Source of the DNA: Gambelia wislizenii
Lineage: Eukaryota > Chordata > Lepidosauria > Squamata > Crotaphytidae
Direction: 5' to 3'
Assembly: GCA_030847615.1 (NCBI GenBank)
Contig: JAUMIR010000001.1
Span: 161,173,001-161,237,000, forward strand
Length of the DNA stretch: 64,000 nucleotides
Shown here: positions 1 through 10,685 of the stretch, piece by piece
Numbering within the stretch: position 1 is the stretch's first letter
Layout: each line of letters starts with the position of its first letter
Program-made: the position numbers and the translations under genes
The notes under the pieces: generated by a model
What the model saw: only the letters and a program-made list of their open reading frames with translations
What the model was told of the DNA's origin: nothing
The model's database searches: none

Positions 1-487
1 CTTGAATCCTGTCAAATCTGTAAGTGGCCCAAGCCTCCAGTAGTCTCCTGCCCGCCCGAGGAAGAACTGCTGGGATTTCCTGGTGCGCAGAGTTGGCCAA
101 GTCTGGATAGCTTCCACTTTCACTTGCAATGGAGTGATGGTCCCCTGACCCACCTCATGGTCAAGGTAAGTCACTCTGCCCAGCTCACACTGGCACTGCA
201 TTGCCTTGACAGTCAAACCGGTGTCTTGGATCTGCTGAAATGCTGTCTCCAAGTGATGCGGGTGATCACCCCAGTCATCAGAGAAGATAATGATGTCATC
301 TAGGTAGGCAATCGTGATGGCCCCACTGCCTCTCAGCAGAGAGGTCACCAGTCGCTGGAACGTTGTGGGCGCCTTGCAAAGGCCGAAAGGAACAACATAG
401 AATTTGAACAGGCCCATATGGGTTGTGAACACTGTGCTGTGGCCAGACCCTACTGTGAAGGCCAGCTGCCAATAGCCTATGGGCAAA
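1..487 (-). mobile_element. Ty3/Gypsy-type LTR retrotransposon, reverse transcriptase fragment
   Basis: Read on the minus strand, this segment encodes the middle of a retroelement reverse transcriptase. Visible motifs, in order, are a GYWQL-like palm segment, PFGLCKAPTTFQRL, and the catalytic YLDDIIIFS (YxDD box), followed by the start of the thumb/connection region. The set and spacing are typical of Ty3/Gypsy polymerases. The fragment runs off the left edge of the window, and no LTR, integrase or protease is visible inside it. Homology ends near 487; the 490-720 stretch is open in places on the same strand but was not recognised. This is an old, incomplete element copy, not a host gene. Confidence 0.75.
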
Positions 488-721
488 AGCAACCACAATA
501 GACACATGAAAAGTCCCCAGTTCTTGAAGAGGTTCTCTGCACGTAGCATGAGGTAATATTCAGGGTCCACCTCCTCCTCCAGGGCCTGCGTCCCTGCAGG
601 TGACACAAGTCATAAAAATAACTCCACATGGACTTCTCCTGATGGTTAGTGCACAGAACTAGACTGCTACATATAATCAGGGACATAATGTACTGCTCAA
701 TCTCAGCTGCAAAGAACAAGA

Positions 722-1540
722 TGGTCAGAAACAATTCTAATGTTGTCATCAAAGAGGCAGACAAAGGAGGAGCTGCAGTCATCATGGACAAATCTGACAC
801 AGGAGACTGAGGGGCAACCATCCGACATTACAGTTTACAAAATCCTGTCTAACAATCCCACAGATGAAGACCAGAAGGAATTACACAGACTACTCAGGAA
901 ATTTCCCATGGAAGTGCAGAACGCAGTCTGAATGGACACACCCCAAGAGCTCCAACCAGGCACATAATAGCTATTTGATCTATTACTTAAAATACATAAA
1001 CAGGGCAACCCTGGACAGCCCGTTGTCTCAAGCATTGGAATACTCACAGTTGGTGCCTCTGGATATATGAACAATATCCTTAGACCACATGCCACCTGCA
1101 CTCCCAGCTATGTGAAGGAGACTACAGACTTCCTGCAGAAATTGCAGTCCATCCACAACCTTGCAGAGAATACCATCTTAGCCACTTAGGGGGTGGCATC
1201 CCTATATACCAACATCTCACACAAGGATGAACTACAGGCGGTCAGGAACATCATTCCAGATGGTGCCACAGCAGACCTAGCCACCTATGCCTGCCACTTT
1301 GTATTCACACGCAACTACTTTACTTTTGGTAATAACTTGTATACCTTCAAGCCGTGGGCACATGCATAGCCCCACAATATGCCAACATCTTCATGGCTGA
1401 CCTAGAAAAATGCTTCCTTAACTTCTGCACCCAGACCTCTACTGAGGTACATTGATGAAATCTTTATAATTTGGACTCACAGAGAGGACTAAGTCTACAA
1501 AAGCTTATGCTACAACTTCTTTCTCTCAGTTAGTCTACAA
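722..1540 (+). mobile_element. Penelope-like retroelement, decayed reverse transcriptase fragment
   Basis: Plus-strand translation in shifting frames gives pieces typical of Penelope-like elements: VIKEADKGGAAVIMDK near 737-795, an SLYTNISH-like block near 1200, a GTCIAPQYANIFMADLE-like block near 1357-1410, and a YIDEIF catalytic box (YxDD equivalent) near 1449. In-frame stops and frameshifts are present throughout, so the copy is dead. It abuts the opposed Gypsy fragment at about 720. The GIY-YIG endonuclease part is missing here but is visible in two other copies near 59.7 and 62.4 kb. Confidence 0.7.
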
Positions 1541-2077
1541 GCTGAAGTACTACAAGATCCCTTTGCATACTGATATTCCAGACTAACATGGACTATGTCT
1601 CTGAACTCTAAAGCTAAGCAAGACAGACATCAGAACAGCCAGTACTTTAAATGTCGGTCTTAAATATAAAGTATATTCTACTGAAAGAAACAAGTGCTTA
1701 GGTGAGATGGCTAACAAAATTGAAAACACATTTAAATACAGAATGTGAGTCACTTGCTAGTGGGAAAAACATAACTGGTTTGCCCATTCTATCATTGCTC
1801 ACAGTATCATCTTGTTTCAATGTTTCACTAAACTATTTGTAGGTATGTGTTTGTTTTAAAGATGATAAATAATTTCACCAACTGTTCTAAGGCTGGAATC
1901 CTCCAGCCATTTATCAAAGGGTAAACTCTACTGGACATATTACTTCTAGGTAAACATCCATGCTGTCATTTCTGAAATTAGTGGTCTGTACAAATTTTCA
2001 ATTTTCAGTTATGGCTTTGATTCTGTCATTAAAACTTAACAAGACACTTTGGTACTTCCACAAAAGAATGAGAAATA
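1541..2077. other. AT-rich sequence, nothing recognised
   Basis: No coding exon, RNA gene or recognised repeat seen. The Penelope-like homology may extend slightly into the left end. Confidence 0.4.
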
Positions 2078-2079
2078 TA

Positions 2080-2380
2080 CAGTTATTCCTCCACATTTAC
2101 AGGTTAAGCATTCACGGATTTGATTACTTGCAGATTACTGTACTTGTTGCTCTAAACACAGCTGGGGAAAAAAACGTTCTCTCTAGGCATTTCTTGGTCC
2201 TCCAGCTTGATTCTATGGTCAAATTCTGCCAGAGGTTGACCATAGAATTGCACTACAGGACCTAGAAATGCCTAGAGAAATGTGCTCTTGGGTTTTTAAA
2301 AACAGCATTCTGTTTTTACGTTTTCCCCACTTTCACTGGGATTCTGCACTACTAATCCTTGCAAAAGTTGAGGGACGACT
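2080..2380. mobile_element. Tigger/mariner-type MITE with internal hairpin
   Basis: It begins TACAGTTATTCCTCCACATTT and ends in the imperfect inverse GTTGAGGGACGACTATA, so the ends are inverted repeats at TA dinucleotides, the target used by Tc1/mariner elements. Inside, a block with CTCTAGGCATTTCT and GATTCTATGGTCAA recurs as its own inverse some 30-40 bases later. The same internal block occurs near 20.3 kb and 56.98 kb, which links three copies into one subfamily. Confidence 0.65.
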
Positions 2381-2382
2381 AT

Positions 2383-3150
2383 ATATTTAAGCATTACAGT
2401 AGTTTTTATACCTTAATGCAGTTCTCCTGAGCTGAACTCTGAATCTTATTGTAATTATCTGCGTTGACTGAGTGATACCAAAAGCTTTTTATACTAGTCT
2501 GTGATGGAGGTGGAGGTGGTGGAGAAATTACATGCATTCTTACTGAGATTAGACACCAGTCAGTATCTGAGATCCTTGGTTATGACAGTAATTGCTGTAA
2601 ACTTTCACTGAGGGATTACATTGGGATCATTTGTAGACCTTCATCTCTGTGTTGTTGAGCAATTGGTAAATCTTTGGCATAAATCCATCAAGTTTACTTT
2701 TTTTCTATCCCTGTCCCCATGTTTTATAACTGGGAAACTAACCTTTGGGCTCAAATGAGTTAGCCATGTCTCTTAACAGTCTGTCAAATTTCTTGTTACT
2801 TTTTAATAAGTTTGTTTCTATCACTTCTGAAATGCTGTGCTTGCAACAGCTACTAATAGCTCCTTTAGTGAAGAACAGCAGCTTTTTCAGCTCTTGTCCA
2901 TAAATCTTGTTTCTGCTTTTTTAAAAGAGGTCTAAATAGTACAGTAGTTTTCTTCCCCCCTCCCTTTACTCAAATAGAGTGACATCTAAAAATAAGTGAC
3001 AAGAATGGGATGAGGTACAGTATTCAGTCCATTTCTGTGTCATCAGCTGAATGAGAGCCTGCCTGAAAATCAAAATCAAATACTGTAGTAGTTTCTGAAA
3101 AGTCCACTCTGTGTAGTGCTGTCACCAGAGCTCAAAACAGGTGGAAAGAA
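2383..3150. other. AT-rich sequence, nothing recognised
   Basis: No supported gene. Short homopolymer and polypyrimidine runs only. Confidence 0.4.
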
Positions 3151-3225
3151 TATTGAACATTTTTTAATTTGTATTTTAATTGTTGTACGTTGCCCTGATT
3201 GTTTTTAACAGAGGGGCAGGGTAAT

Positions 3226-3257
<32 letters not shown>
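3150..3257 (+). repeat. SINE-like 3' tail ending in (CAA)n
   Basis: A TTGCCCTGATTG...GAGGGGCAGGGTAATAA tail runs into about ten CAA units at 3225-3257. The tail resembles the GCCGCCCTGAG...GGGCGGGATATAAATAAA ends that are common on dispersed repeats in reptile genomes. Confidence 0.45.
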
Positions 3258-3926
3258 CCATATATTCCTGCATACAAGACTACTTTTTACCACTTGAAAA
3301 TCTCCACAAAAGTGGGGTGGTGGTCTTATACCCCAGTAGATCTTTTCCCCTGCTGTGAGAATGATTGAAGTGGTAAATTCCCTGGGCAGTTTTCCCAGCA
3401 GATCCTTCCTCCTGCTGTGAGAATAACTGCTTTGCCTTTAAAGAGTTAAATGGCCCTCCATTTAGCTCAGGAGAGTCAAAATGATGTTTCTTTTCAGGAC
3501 AAGTTAGCCTAAAATTAGAATTTATGGATTCAAACTTATAATTTTACATCAAGTTTTGTCTATGGTGAAATTCTCTTGTCTGCCAATGTGGCTCTAAAAT
3601 CATTAATGTGCTCATTCATTAATACTCATTCAAAAATTTGGGATTTGATAGCTTCATATTAACCAACTTACAGTATTAATGCAACCTTACTTTCCAAAGA
3701 TTGAACACCACAGAGATTTTTCAAAGTATCCCATGCTTTTTTAGCTGTTCTCAGTCCTTTAATTTCACAGACTATTCCATCATCTACAGCCACTGAGCTG
3801 GCTGGCTGGTGGGGGACAGGCTTTCCAGCCAGGTGGCTGGCTGGGGAGGGGCAAACTCTATATTTTAACTTAAAAATTGGGGGGTCGTCTTATGCGCCCA
3901 GTCATCTTATATGCTGGAATATACGG
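3258..3926. mobile_element. Mariner-type DNA transposon remnant, about 670 bp
   Basis: The left end CCATATATTCCTGCATACAAGAC is matched in inverse by TCATCTTATATGCTGGAATATACGG at the right end, next to a TA. The ends resemble the CCGTATATACTCG-type termini of non-autonomous mariner elements. The interior is AT-rich without an intact transposase. It sits between a (CAA)n run and a (TTA)n run. Confidence 0.5.
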
Positions 3927-3953
3927 TATTATTATTATTATTATTATTATTAA
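3927..3953. repeat. (ATT)n microsatellite
   Basis: About eight ATT units directly after the mariner-type right end. Confidence 0.9.
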
Positions 3954-4242
3954 ATATTGTAAATGGTCAAGAAAGATGTTTCTGGAGTTTGATGAGGAGA
4001 ATCCTGAACTGATGACAAATCTTTGCAGTTTGGAGGTTGTTCTGTGCAAAACTGATGTTATTGTATGCCATCCTGAGATTTTTATGGAGTGAGTATGAAT
4101 ATTTTAATAAATAAATTAGCAAGTGGCTTCAATGGAAGCCATTTCATCTGAGAAGTCAGTGTTGGCAGAAAGGTTTAATTAAACACAACACACCCAAACA
4201 CCCACACCGGAGGGGGGAGGGAGAGTATTATGAAACATGGAC

Positions 4243-4340
4243 TGCCGGGGATGCTTTGATCGTGATTTCCTGCATGGCAGGGGGCTGGACTGGATGGCCC
4301 TTGTGGTCTCTTCCAACTCTACTATTCTATGATTCTATGA
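4243..4340 (+). mobile_element. CR1 LINE 3' end, truncated
   Basis: Contains the CR1 3' core (GGGATGCTTTGATCGTGATT, CTGGACTGGATGGCCCTTG, CTCTTCCAACTCTA) and closes with two ATTCTATG-type units, the diagnostic CR1 3' microsatellite. Severely 5' truncated. Confidence 0.9.
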
Positions 4341-4656
4341 CTTCCAAAGAGTTGTCACAATGAGAGGTCTTGGCACCAGTCCTTCAGGAAAGAGCTGTAA
4401 TTCTGTGGATTGATTCAAGGCCTACATTTTAGATATAGCAGTCCTATGGAAGTCAGATGGGAAGAGTTTTTAGTAGAGAAACCATCACTATAGGATCTTG
4501 TATGCTCACAGTGGCCAGGTCAGAAGCAGTGGGCAGGCTTTTTTTCTTTTTTCTTTCATTTTACTTCTTGTTGCCCAGTTGCAGGACTGGCAGACCATCC
4601 CTTCCTATTTGGGGATCATGATGGAGAAGTAAAGGGGTCTTCCTCAATATTCCTTT

Positions 4657-6069
4657 TTGAGTGACTTTCCCCCTCTCTATCATCAACAGAGAAACATAGG
4701 CCACTATAACAATATCTTCATCCACACTATCTGTACCACTGAATGTATGCCTCCATCATCATTACATATTGCAAGTTTAATTTCCTGTACTATGAGACAA
4801 GGTTGTCTGCTTGCCCTAATTTTGTTTAATATTTCTGTAAACAATATAATTGCTCAACTGGCCAATGATTCTAACTTTCCTGTGTCCTTGGGGAGTCAGA
4901 AAATTAATATCTTACTATATGCAGATGATATGGTCCTTTTGTCACAAAATTTAATAGGTATGAGAAGACTGCTTAAAGCTTTTGGGGAAGTATGTAATAA
5001 AGAACAACTTTGCGTCAGTTATACAAAAACCAAAGCTATGGTATTTGGCAAACACCTCCCCCCAAACACAAATGGTTATTGAATGAGTTTCAGCTGGAAC
5101 AGGTTACGCAGTTCAATTATTTAGGGGTCTGCTTTTCTCAAAATGGCTCATGGAATAGTCATTTGACAGCTATAAATTTGAAAGAACAAAGATCTATGCA
5201 AACTGTCTTAAAATTTGCTCGAGTGAAAGGTGGAAAAGCGGTTGTTCCAGCTGTAAGGGTTTTTGTGGCACAGGTCATATCACAAGTTACATGGCACAGA
5301 GGTATGGGGAAATACCACTTTACAGAATAAATTTTTAGGAGTGATATTGGGTCTTCCACCAGGCGTACCTGTCAGCTATATGTGAGCAGAAGATGGATTA
5401 ATGCCGATATTTTATTTTATCGTATATGCATCATTTCTTTATTTTATAACATTGAAACATTCAGTTAATGAATTGGTAATTTGCACTGTAGATGAACAAA
5501 GAGGTTCTAGTTATAAAAATTCATGGCTATTAAAATGTGAGGAAAATTTAAAGAAATTTGGCCTGGACACTACAGTTCTAAAATCTTGTGATATTCAACA
5601 CAGTAGGAAACTTATTAAAGAAAGGACGCAAGAATATTATGCTTTGCAGGATACTGAGGCTATTAGAGTTTCAAAGTTCTCTTCCAGTTTCCCCTTTGTA
5701 AAGATACGACTTGGAGAGGAGTAATATCTATCAGAAATTACTCAACCTCTCCTTCGTGGGGCTCTTATAGCCCTACGATGTCAGGCAATGAAAACCAATT
5801 TTATTGAAGGGAAATATAAAAAGATCCCCAGGGGGCAGCGTGTTTGCATATGTGGAAGTGGGGACATTGAAGACACCATACATTATATGTTACATTGTAG
5901 GATATATAAAACCCCAAGAGATAAGTTTATGAAGAGAAGTTTGGAACTAGTAGCTAACCAAAATGATCTGGAGAAAATAATATATTTGCTATCCAATACA
6001 GCCAAGTCTGTCATGTTTAATACTGCCAGATTTGTGGTGAAAGCAGCCAAACTCAGATTAGATTTTTGA
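4657..6069 (+). mobile_element. Non-LTR retrotransposon ORF2 remnant (RT to C-terminal CCHC)
   Basis: Open pieces in shifting frames form one polymerase. An RT segment (RQGCLLALILFNISVNNII, then LLYADDMVLLSQ near 4912-4947) is followed by KTKAMVFGK and FNYLGVCFSQNGSWNSHL around 5100-5165, and then a long C-terminal part. That part ends in a Cys-rich motif, CICGSGDIEDTIHYMLHC near 5851-5900 (CxC...HxxxxC). The Cys-motif ending is characteristic of a LINE type widespread in lizards. I cannot assign the clade with confidence. Stops and frameshifts near 5080, 5330 and 5722 show it is inactive. It lies about 300 bp upstream of elongase exon 2, in intron 1, and has nothing to do with the host gene product. 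Confidence 0.75.
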
Positions 6070-6370
6070 GGATAATGGTCCAGGTGGGAGCTTGTGGTAA
6101 ATATTTAATTATAAATATTGGTTTGAATGGATTATGTAACGCTGTGCCATGATTAATATTGGTTGTTGTGCTGATTGGTTGTTGGGGTTAGTGAAAAACC
6201 AGGGGTGGAGGAGGTGAGAGGCAATGGAATGGGAGTAGCTGGTCACAGAATGGAGCGAAGGCAGCATTCCACACATTTGACTGCAGATCTCACTTGTTTT
6301 CAAATGAAGTCATTTTAAAAATGTAAGGTACCAGCATGTTTTCAGTCATTTTCTTTCTGCTTTTCCATAG

Positions 6371-6558
6371 ATAAACGTGTTGACAACTGGCCCTTGATGC
6401 AGTCTCCCTTCCCCACAATAGCTATCAGCGCTGTGTACCTTCTTATTGTTTGGCTGGGACCCAAATGGATGAAGACAAGAGAGCCTTTCCAGTTGCGCTC
6501 ATTGTTGGTTACTTACAACTTCGGAATGGTTATACTTAACTTCTATATTTTCAAAGAG
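6371..6558 (+). CDS. ELOVL4: ELOVL4 exon 2
   Basis: 188 nt, entered with two bases of a split Asp codon (G from exon 1, AT here) after the acceptor TTTTCCATAG, and leaving in phase 0 at GAG|GTACAT. It encodes [16 protein letters not shown], a hydrophobic span ([14 protein letters not shown]), the family signature [14 protein letters not shown], and a second hydrophobic span ending FYIFKE. These correspond to membrane helix 1, the following loop and helix 2 of ELOVL proteins. Confidence 0.95.
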
Positions 6559-9500
6559 GTACATCTGTAACTTTTCTCTATATATCTTTCTCTCTCCCCC
6601 CTTCTTTCTTCACTTCAACCTCCTCTATGTACCTTTGCACAAATTTATGACAACTCTGAAGTACAGTGTGCCCTTCCCATCTGTGGTGGTTCAGTTCCAC
6701 CAAAAAAACATAGACACTCAAGCCCATATTAATCAATAGTGACGCAGGCTGCGTGCACATACCACCATTGAATAATATGGGGCATGGTGATCTGCATATG
6801 CCCCAATCCATGGATGGCTCGGCCATGTATGGGGTGGGCCCACTGTATGCCAAATAGAGTTCATTGGGGATATACAGTGAGCTCTTGGTGTCTTCTGGGG
6901 TTGGTTCCAGGACCCCTGTGGGTAACGAAATTTGTGGCTGCTCAAGTCCCATTAAATACAATGGTGTAGCAAAATGGTGTCCCATATATAAAATGCCAAA
7001 CTCAAGGTTTGCTTGCTTGCTTGCTTGCTTGCTTATTTATTTTTTATTTATTTTAAGGGGAATATTTTCAAGCTGTGGATGGTTGAGTCTGTGGAGGCAG
7101 AATCCATGGATATGGAGGGCTTGACAGTATTACTTATGATTTAGAATTTCTGTTAAAGGAGTTAAATTATTTTATTAGTCTTGTATGTGTTTTGAGAAGT
7201 GAATGGATGTTTGTATATGTTTGTATCTAATTTTTCATTAAAGCTATTCAGTTGTCTCCTAGGCTGTGTAAGGTAGAATTCCAAAAACTTTATTTTCCCT
7301 ATGATCAAAGGGGATGGCTGTGTCTGCCAGTTCTCTTTGCAGCCTGCTTTGCTCCTGTAAAATGTTGCACTTTAAATCAGCATATTGCAGTAGTTTTCAG
7401 TATAAGGTATGGAATGTTTTCCAATCTGCATTTTGCAGCATGTGGACAAAGAATAAGAAGTTTGATTCTTCCTTCCTGCAATGACTCTTAGAACCCAAAT
7501 CACACAACTTTTGAGCCAACCAACTGTGTGCAAGTGTATGGCAGTTTCAACATCACATCTTTTATCTGCTGAGCCCTCAGGCACACCTAGGCTTATTAAC
7601 CAAGAGCTTTAAAAAAATAAAGCCCAGGGGTAGGGGAGTCCAGAACTAACCCCTGATTCTTGATACAAAAGATAGACAGTAAAATTGAGAAATTATCTTA
7701 TATTACACATTAAATAAGCATTCACCTGGAAATGCTGAAGCTGTGTTAACTTTTTTAGCTGAATCTGCTTGCTTTTTGAAGCATACATTTTCTTTATCCT
7801 GTTGTCATTGTGTATCTTCAAGTTGTTTCCAGCTTATGGTGACCAATGGCATACCTATCACGTGTCTTTCCCAGCAATGTTCAGAGGGAGGATTTGTCTT
7901 TGCCTGACTCTGAGGCTGAGAGAATATGACTTGTCCAAGGGCATCCAGTGGGTTTCCGTGGCTGAGTGGGGATTCAATCCCTGGTTTCCAGAGTCCTAGT
8001 CCAACGCTCAGACCACTACACCATGCTGGCGCTATGATTTTTTAAAAAAAAATGTTTCCAAGAAATTGTGGTTTAGAAATAATAATGATTTCCAACTGAA
8101 ATCATCCAATAAAAACAATAGAAATTATCTGATAGGACAACATCATCATCATCATTTCCTGCCTTTCTCCCAAAATTGGGATTCAAGGCAGCTTATTTCC
8201 ATTGTCTCCACGAGTGTTTTAGAAAAAGTACAGAAAGCAAGTGGTGGTTTTTAGATGTAGAGAGAAGTGCTTTCCCCTGGATCTGTGATGTGGAGAGTTG
8301 CAACAGCATACTCAGAGTCTTGCCCCTCTGTAGGCATGGGAATGCCTAAGCTTCCTCAGTTTCTGCTTAACTTACTTAAGTGCCAGTTTTGTTCGCCTGT
8401 TATATGAGAGGCTGACTGTATGACATATTTACATTGAACATGACTTATTACAAATTGAACTGGACCATATAAATGCATGTCTTCCCATAAAAGAGGAGTC
8501 TGCATCACACGTTCAGGGTCTCCTGCTTAGGATCATCCTAAAACATTGTAACATTTAATAATGTTGAGAATTGTATCTCAGCAGAATTCTGATGGCACTG
8601 GAGGCACGAGGTAGGGTGCAATTTTTTATTATTTTTTCCTCCTTTGCTGTGCAGCTCCTAGTGCCACTCCAACTCTCATGCTGATCTGGAGGATTTGGTA
8701 GCCCTCTGGATTAGCATGGGAAGTGGCACTGGAGGCTACAGGGAGACGGTGAAAATCTCCACCCCATGTCCTTCCTCCAGCAAGAAACCTTTCTTGGATT
8801 CTGGCTCCCTTTGCAAACAGAAAGAGCCTTTCCATTCACAGTCCAGATCCAACCCATTGTGTTTTAAAGAAAATTTAGAACACATTTAACATCTTGGGCT
8901 CTTTGTAATTTTCAGAAATCTGCATAGATTTACACATCCACTTTCAAATTCGTATCTGTGCAGTAAAAGGATACAGCAATATGTTAGTCGTTTGCTTATT
9001 CCTAGTAGAGAAGCCAAATCATTTTATTGTCCAGTTTGTGTTAGTATTTTGTTGTTGTTCAAAATTATATTCTGGATGGGAAAGTTTTAAATGTTATTCA
9101 ACTCTTAAACTAATTGTGAAAGATTTGTTTGCTTTGGCAAACTGGAATTTGAAACAGCTAGTCAATAATAGGTGACAGGTGTCCTCAGAAGTTCTCCCTT
9201 AAGATTTTATTTGCATGACTACAGTTTACTGTGGCTTGATGGTTGGAGAAAGTGTGCTGGGAAATGATAGCCCTATTGTTAAGGTAGCCTACTTGATTTA
9301 CACATGAAGGCCACAGACCTGCACCCCACCCATGTGAAGAGGATGGCATGGAATGACTTTTTATTGGGCTCCAGTATGCACCTGTAGCGCTCCACATGTT
9401 GCTGTTACGATAGGCAAGCTCCAACTTGGCAACCATTAAGTTCAAAGCAACATTGCAAACTATGGTACACCCAAACCCTGTGTGCTGCTCCAGTCCCACT

Positions 9501-10654
9501 CCTACTGAAGAATCTGGAAATTAAGTTCATCAAGAAGGAATGGGCTGCTGGAGGCTTTTAAGGTGAGGTATATTAGAGCCTCAGCTTGAAGTGAATGGCC
9601 TGTCAAATCACATTGCAAACTTGGTATAATAGTGGCACTGTGGGAGAGGAAGGACAATAATGGGGAGGAAAAAGTAAAATCAGATCTTTTACTAGGAGGC
9701 ACAAAGGGGACCACCTTCCCTTCTCTATGTGCCAATCTGCTTTAAAAACACACACACACACAAATACAGTTGTCCCTTCACATTCACTGGGGTTTGGTTC
9801 CAGGACCCCCCGTGAATACCCAAATCCGTGAATACTCAAGTCCCATTCTATGCAATGGCATAGCAAAATGGTGTCCCTTATATAAGATGGCAAAATCAAG
9901 GTTTGCTTTTTGGATTATTATTTTTTAAAGAATATTTTCAAGCCGTGAATACTTAAATCCGTGAATGCCAAATCTGTGAATATGGAGGGACAGCTGTACT
10001 GCTTTTACTGAGTTCTTTAAGAGTAGTGATTACTCCCCCCTCCCATAACAAATTTGTAAATGTATCTTTTTCAGCTATTTCTAGCATCGAGAGCTCGGGG
10101 GTACAGCTATATCTGTCAGAGTGTGGACTACTCAGATAATGAATATGAAGTCAGGGTGAGTAGTAATGTCAATTAATCAGTCAGCCATATATAACCCAAG
10201 TGCCCTTCCCAAGTGCCCTTCTTATACTGTGCCAGTTTTCTGCTATCTGTTCAGTTGCTGATTTATTGTTTTGAGCACCAAATGAATCCTAATATGAAGC
10301 ACTTACTGGGCAGGGATATACATATGTGTGTACATATTCTTTATTTTAAGGAATAAGGAATGTTGCTGGTGAGGAACACCTAAGCATCAGAAACAAAAAG
10401 AAACAAGAGGATAAAAATTATAAGAGATTTGCACAAAAATTACATATGCTAATTTGTTTTGGTGTAAATTTATAAATAATTAACATAAAGTCCATCTATA
10501 GTAATTTTCTTTATAATAGTGTCCATATATGTCTCTCTACTGTGGACATATAATTTATTTCCCTGTATTTGAGAAGATTTATCCAGAGTATACTCAGTCT
10601 GCAGTCCATAGGCTGACAGTCATCAATGCATCTTAGTTGCCCCTGCTGTTCCTC

Positions 10655-10685
<31 letters not shown>

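Noticed and set aside
3225..3257. CRISPR-like or tandem array at (CAA)n and other microsatellites
   Set aside because: Simple sequence repeats with no spacers; a vertebrate genome has no CRISPR arrays.
1..6370. ELOVL4 exon 1
   Set aside because: No segment encoding the expected EFYRWTW-like end followed by a donor was found; intron 1 is long in other vertebrates, so the exon is probably outside.
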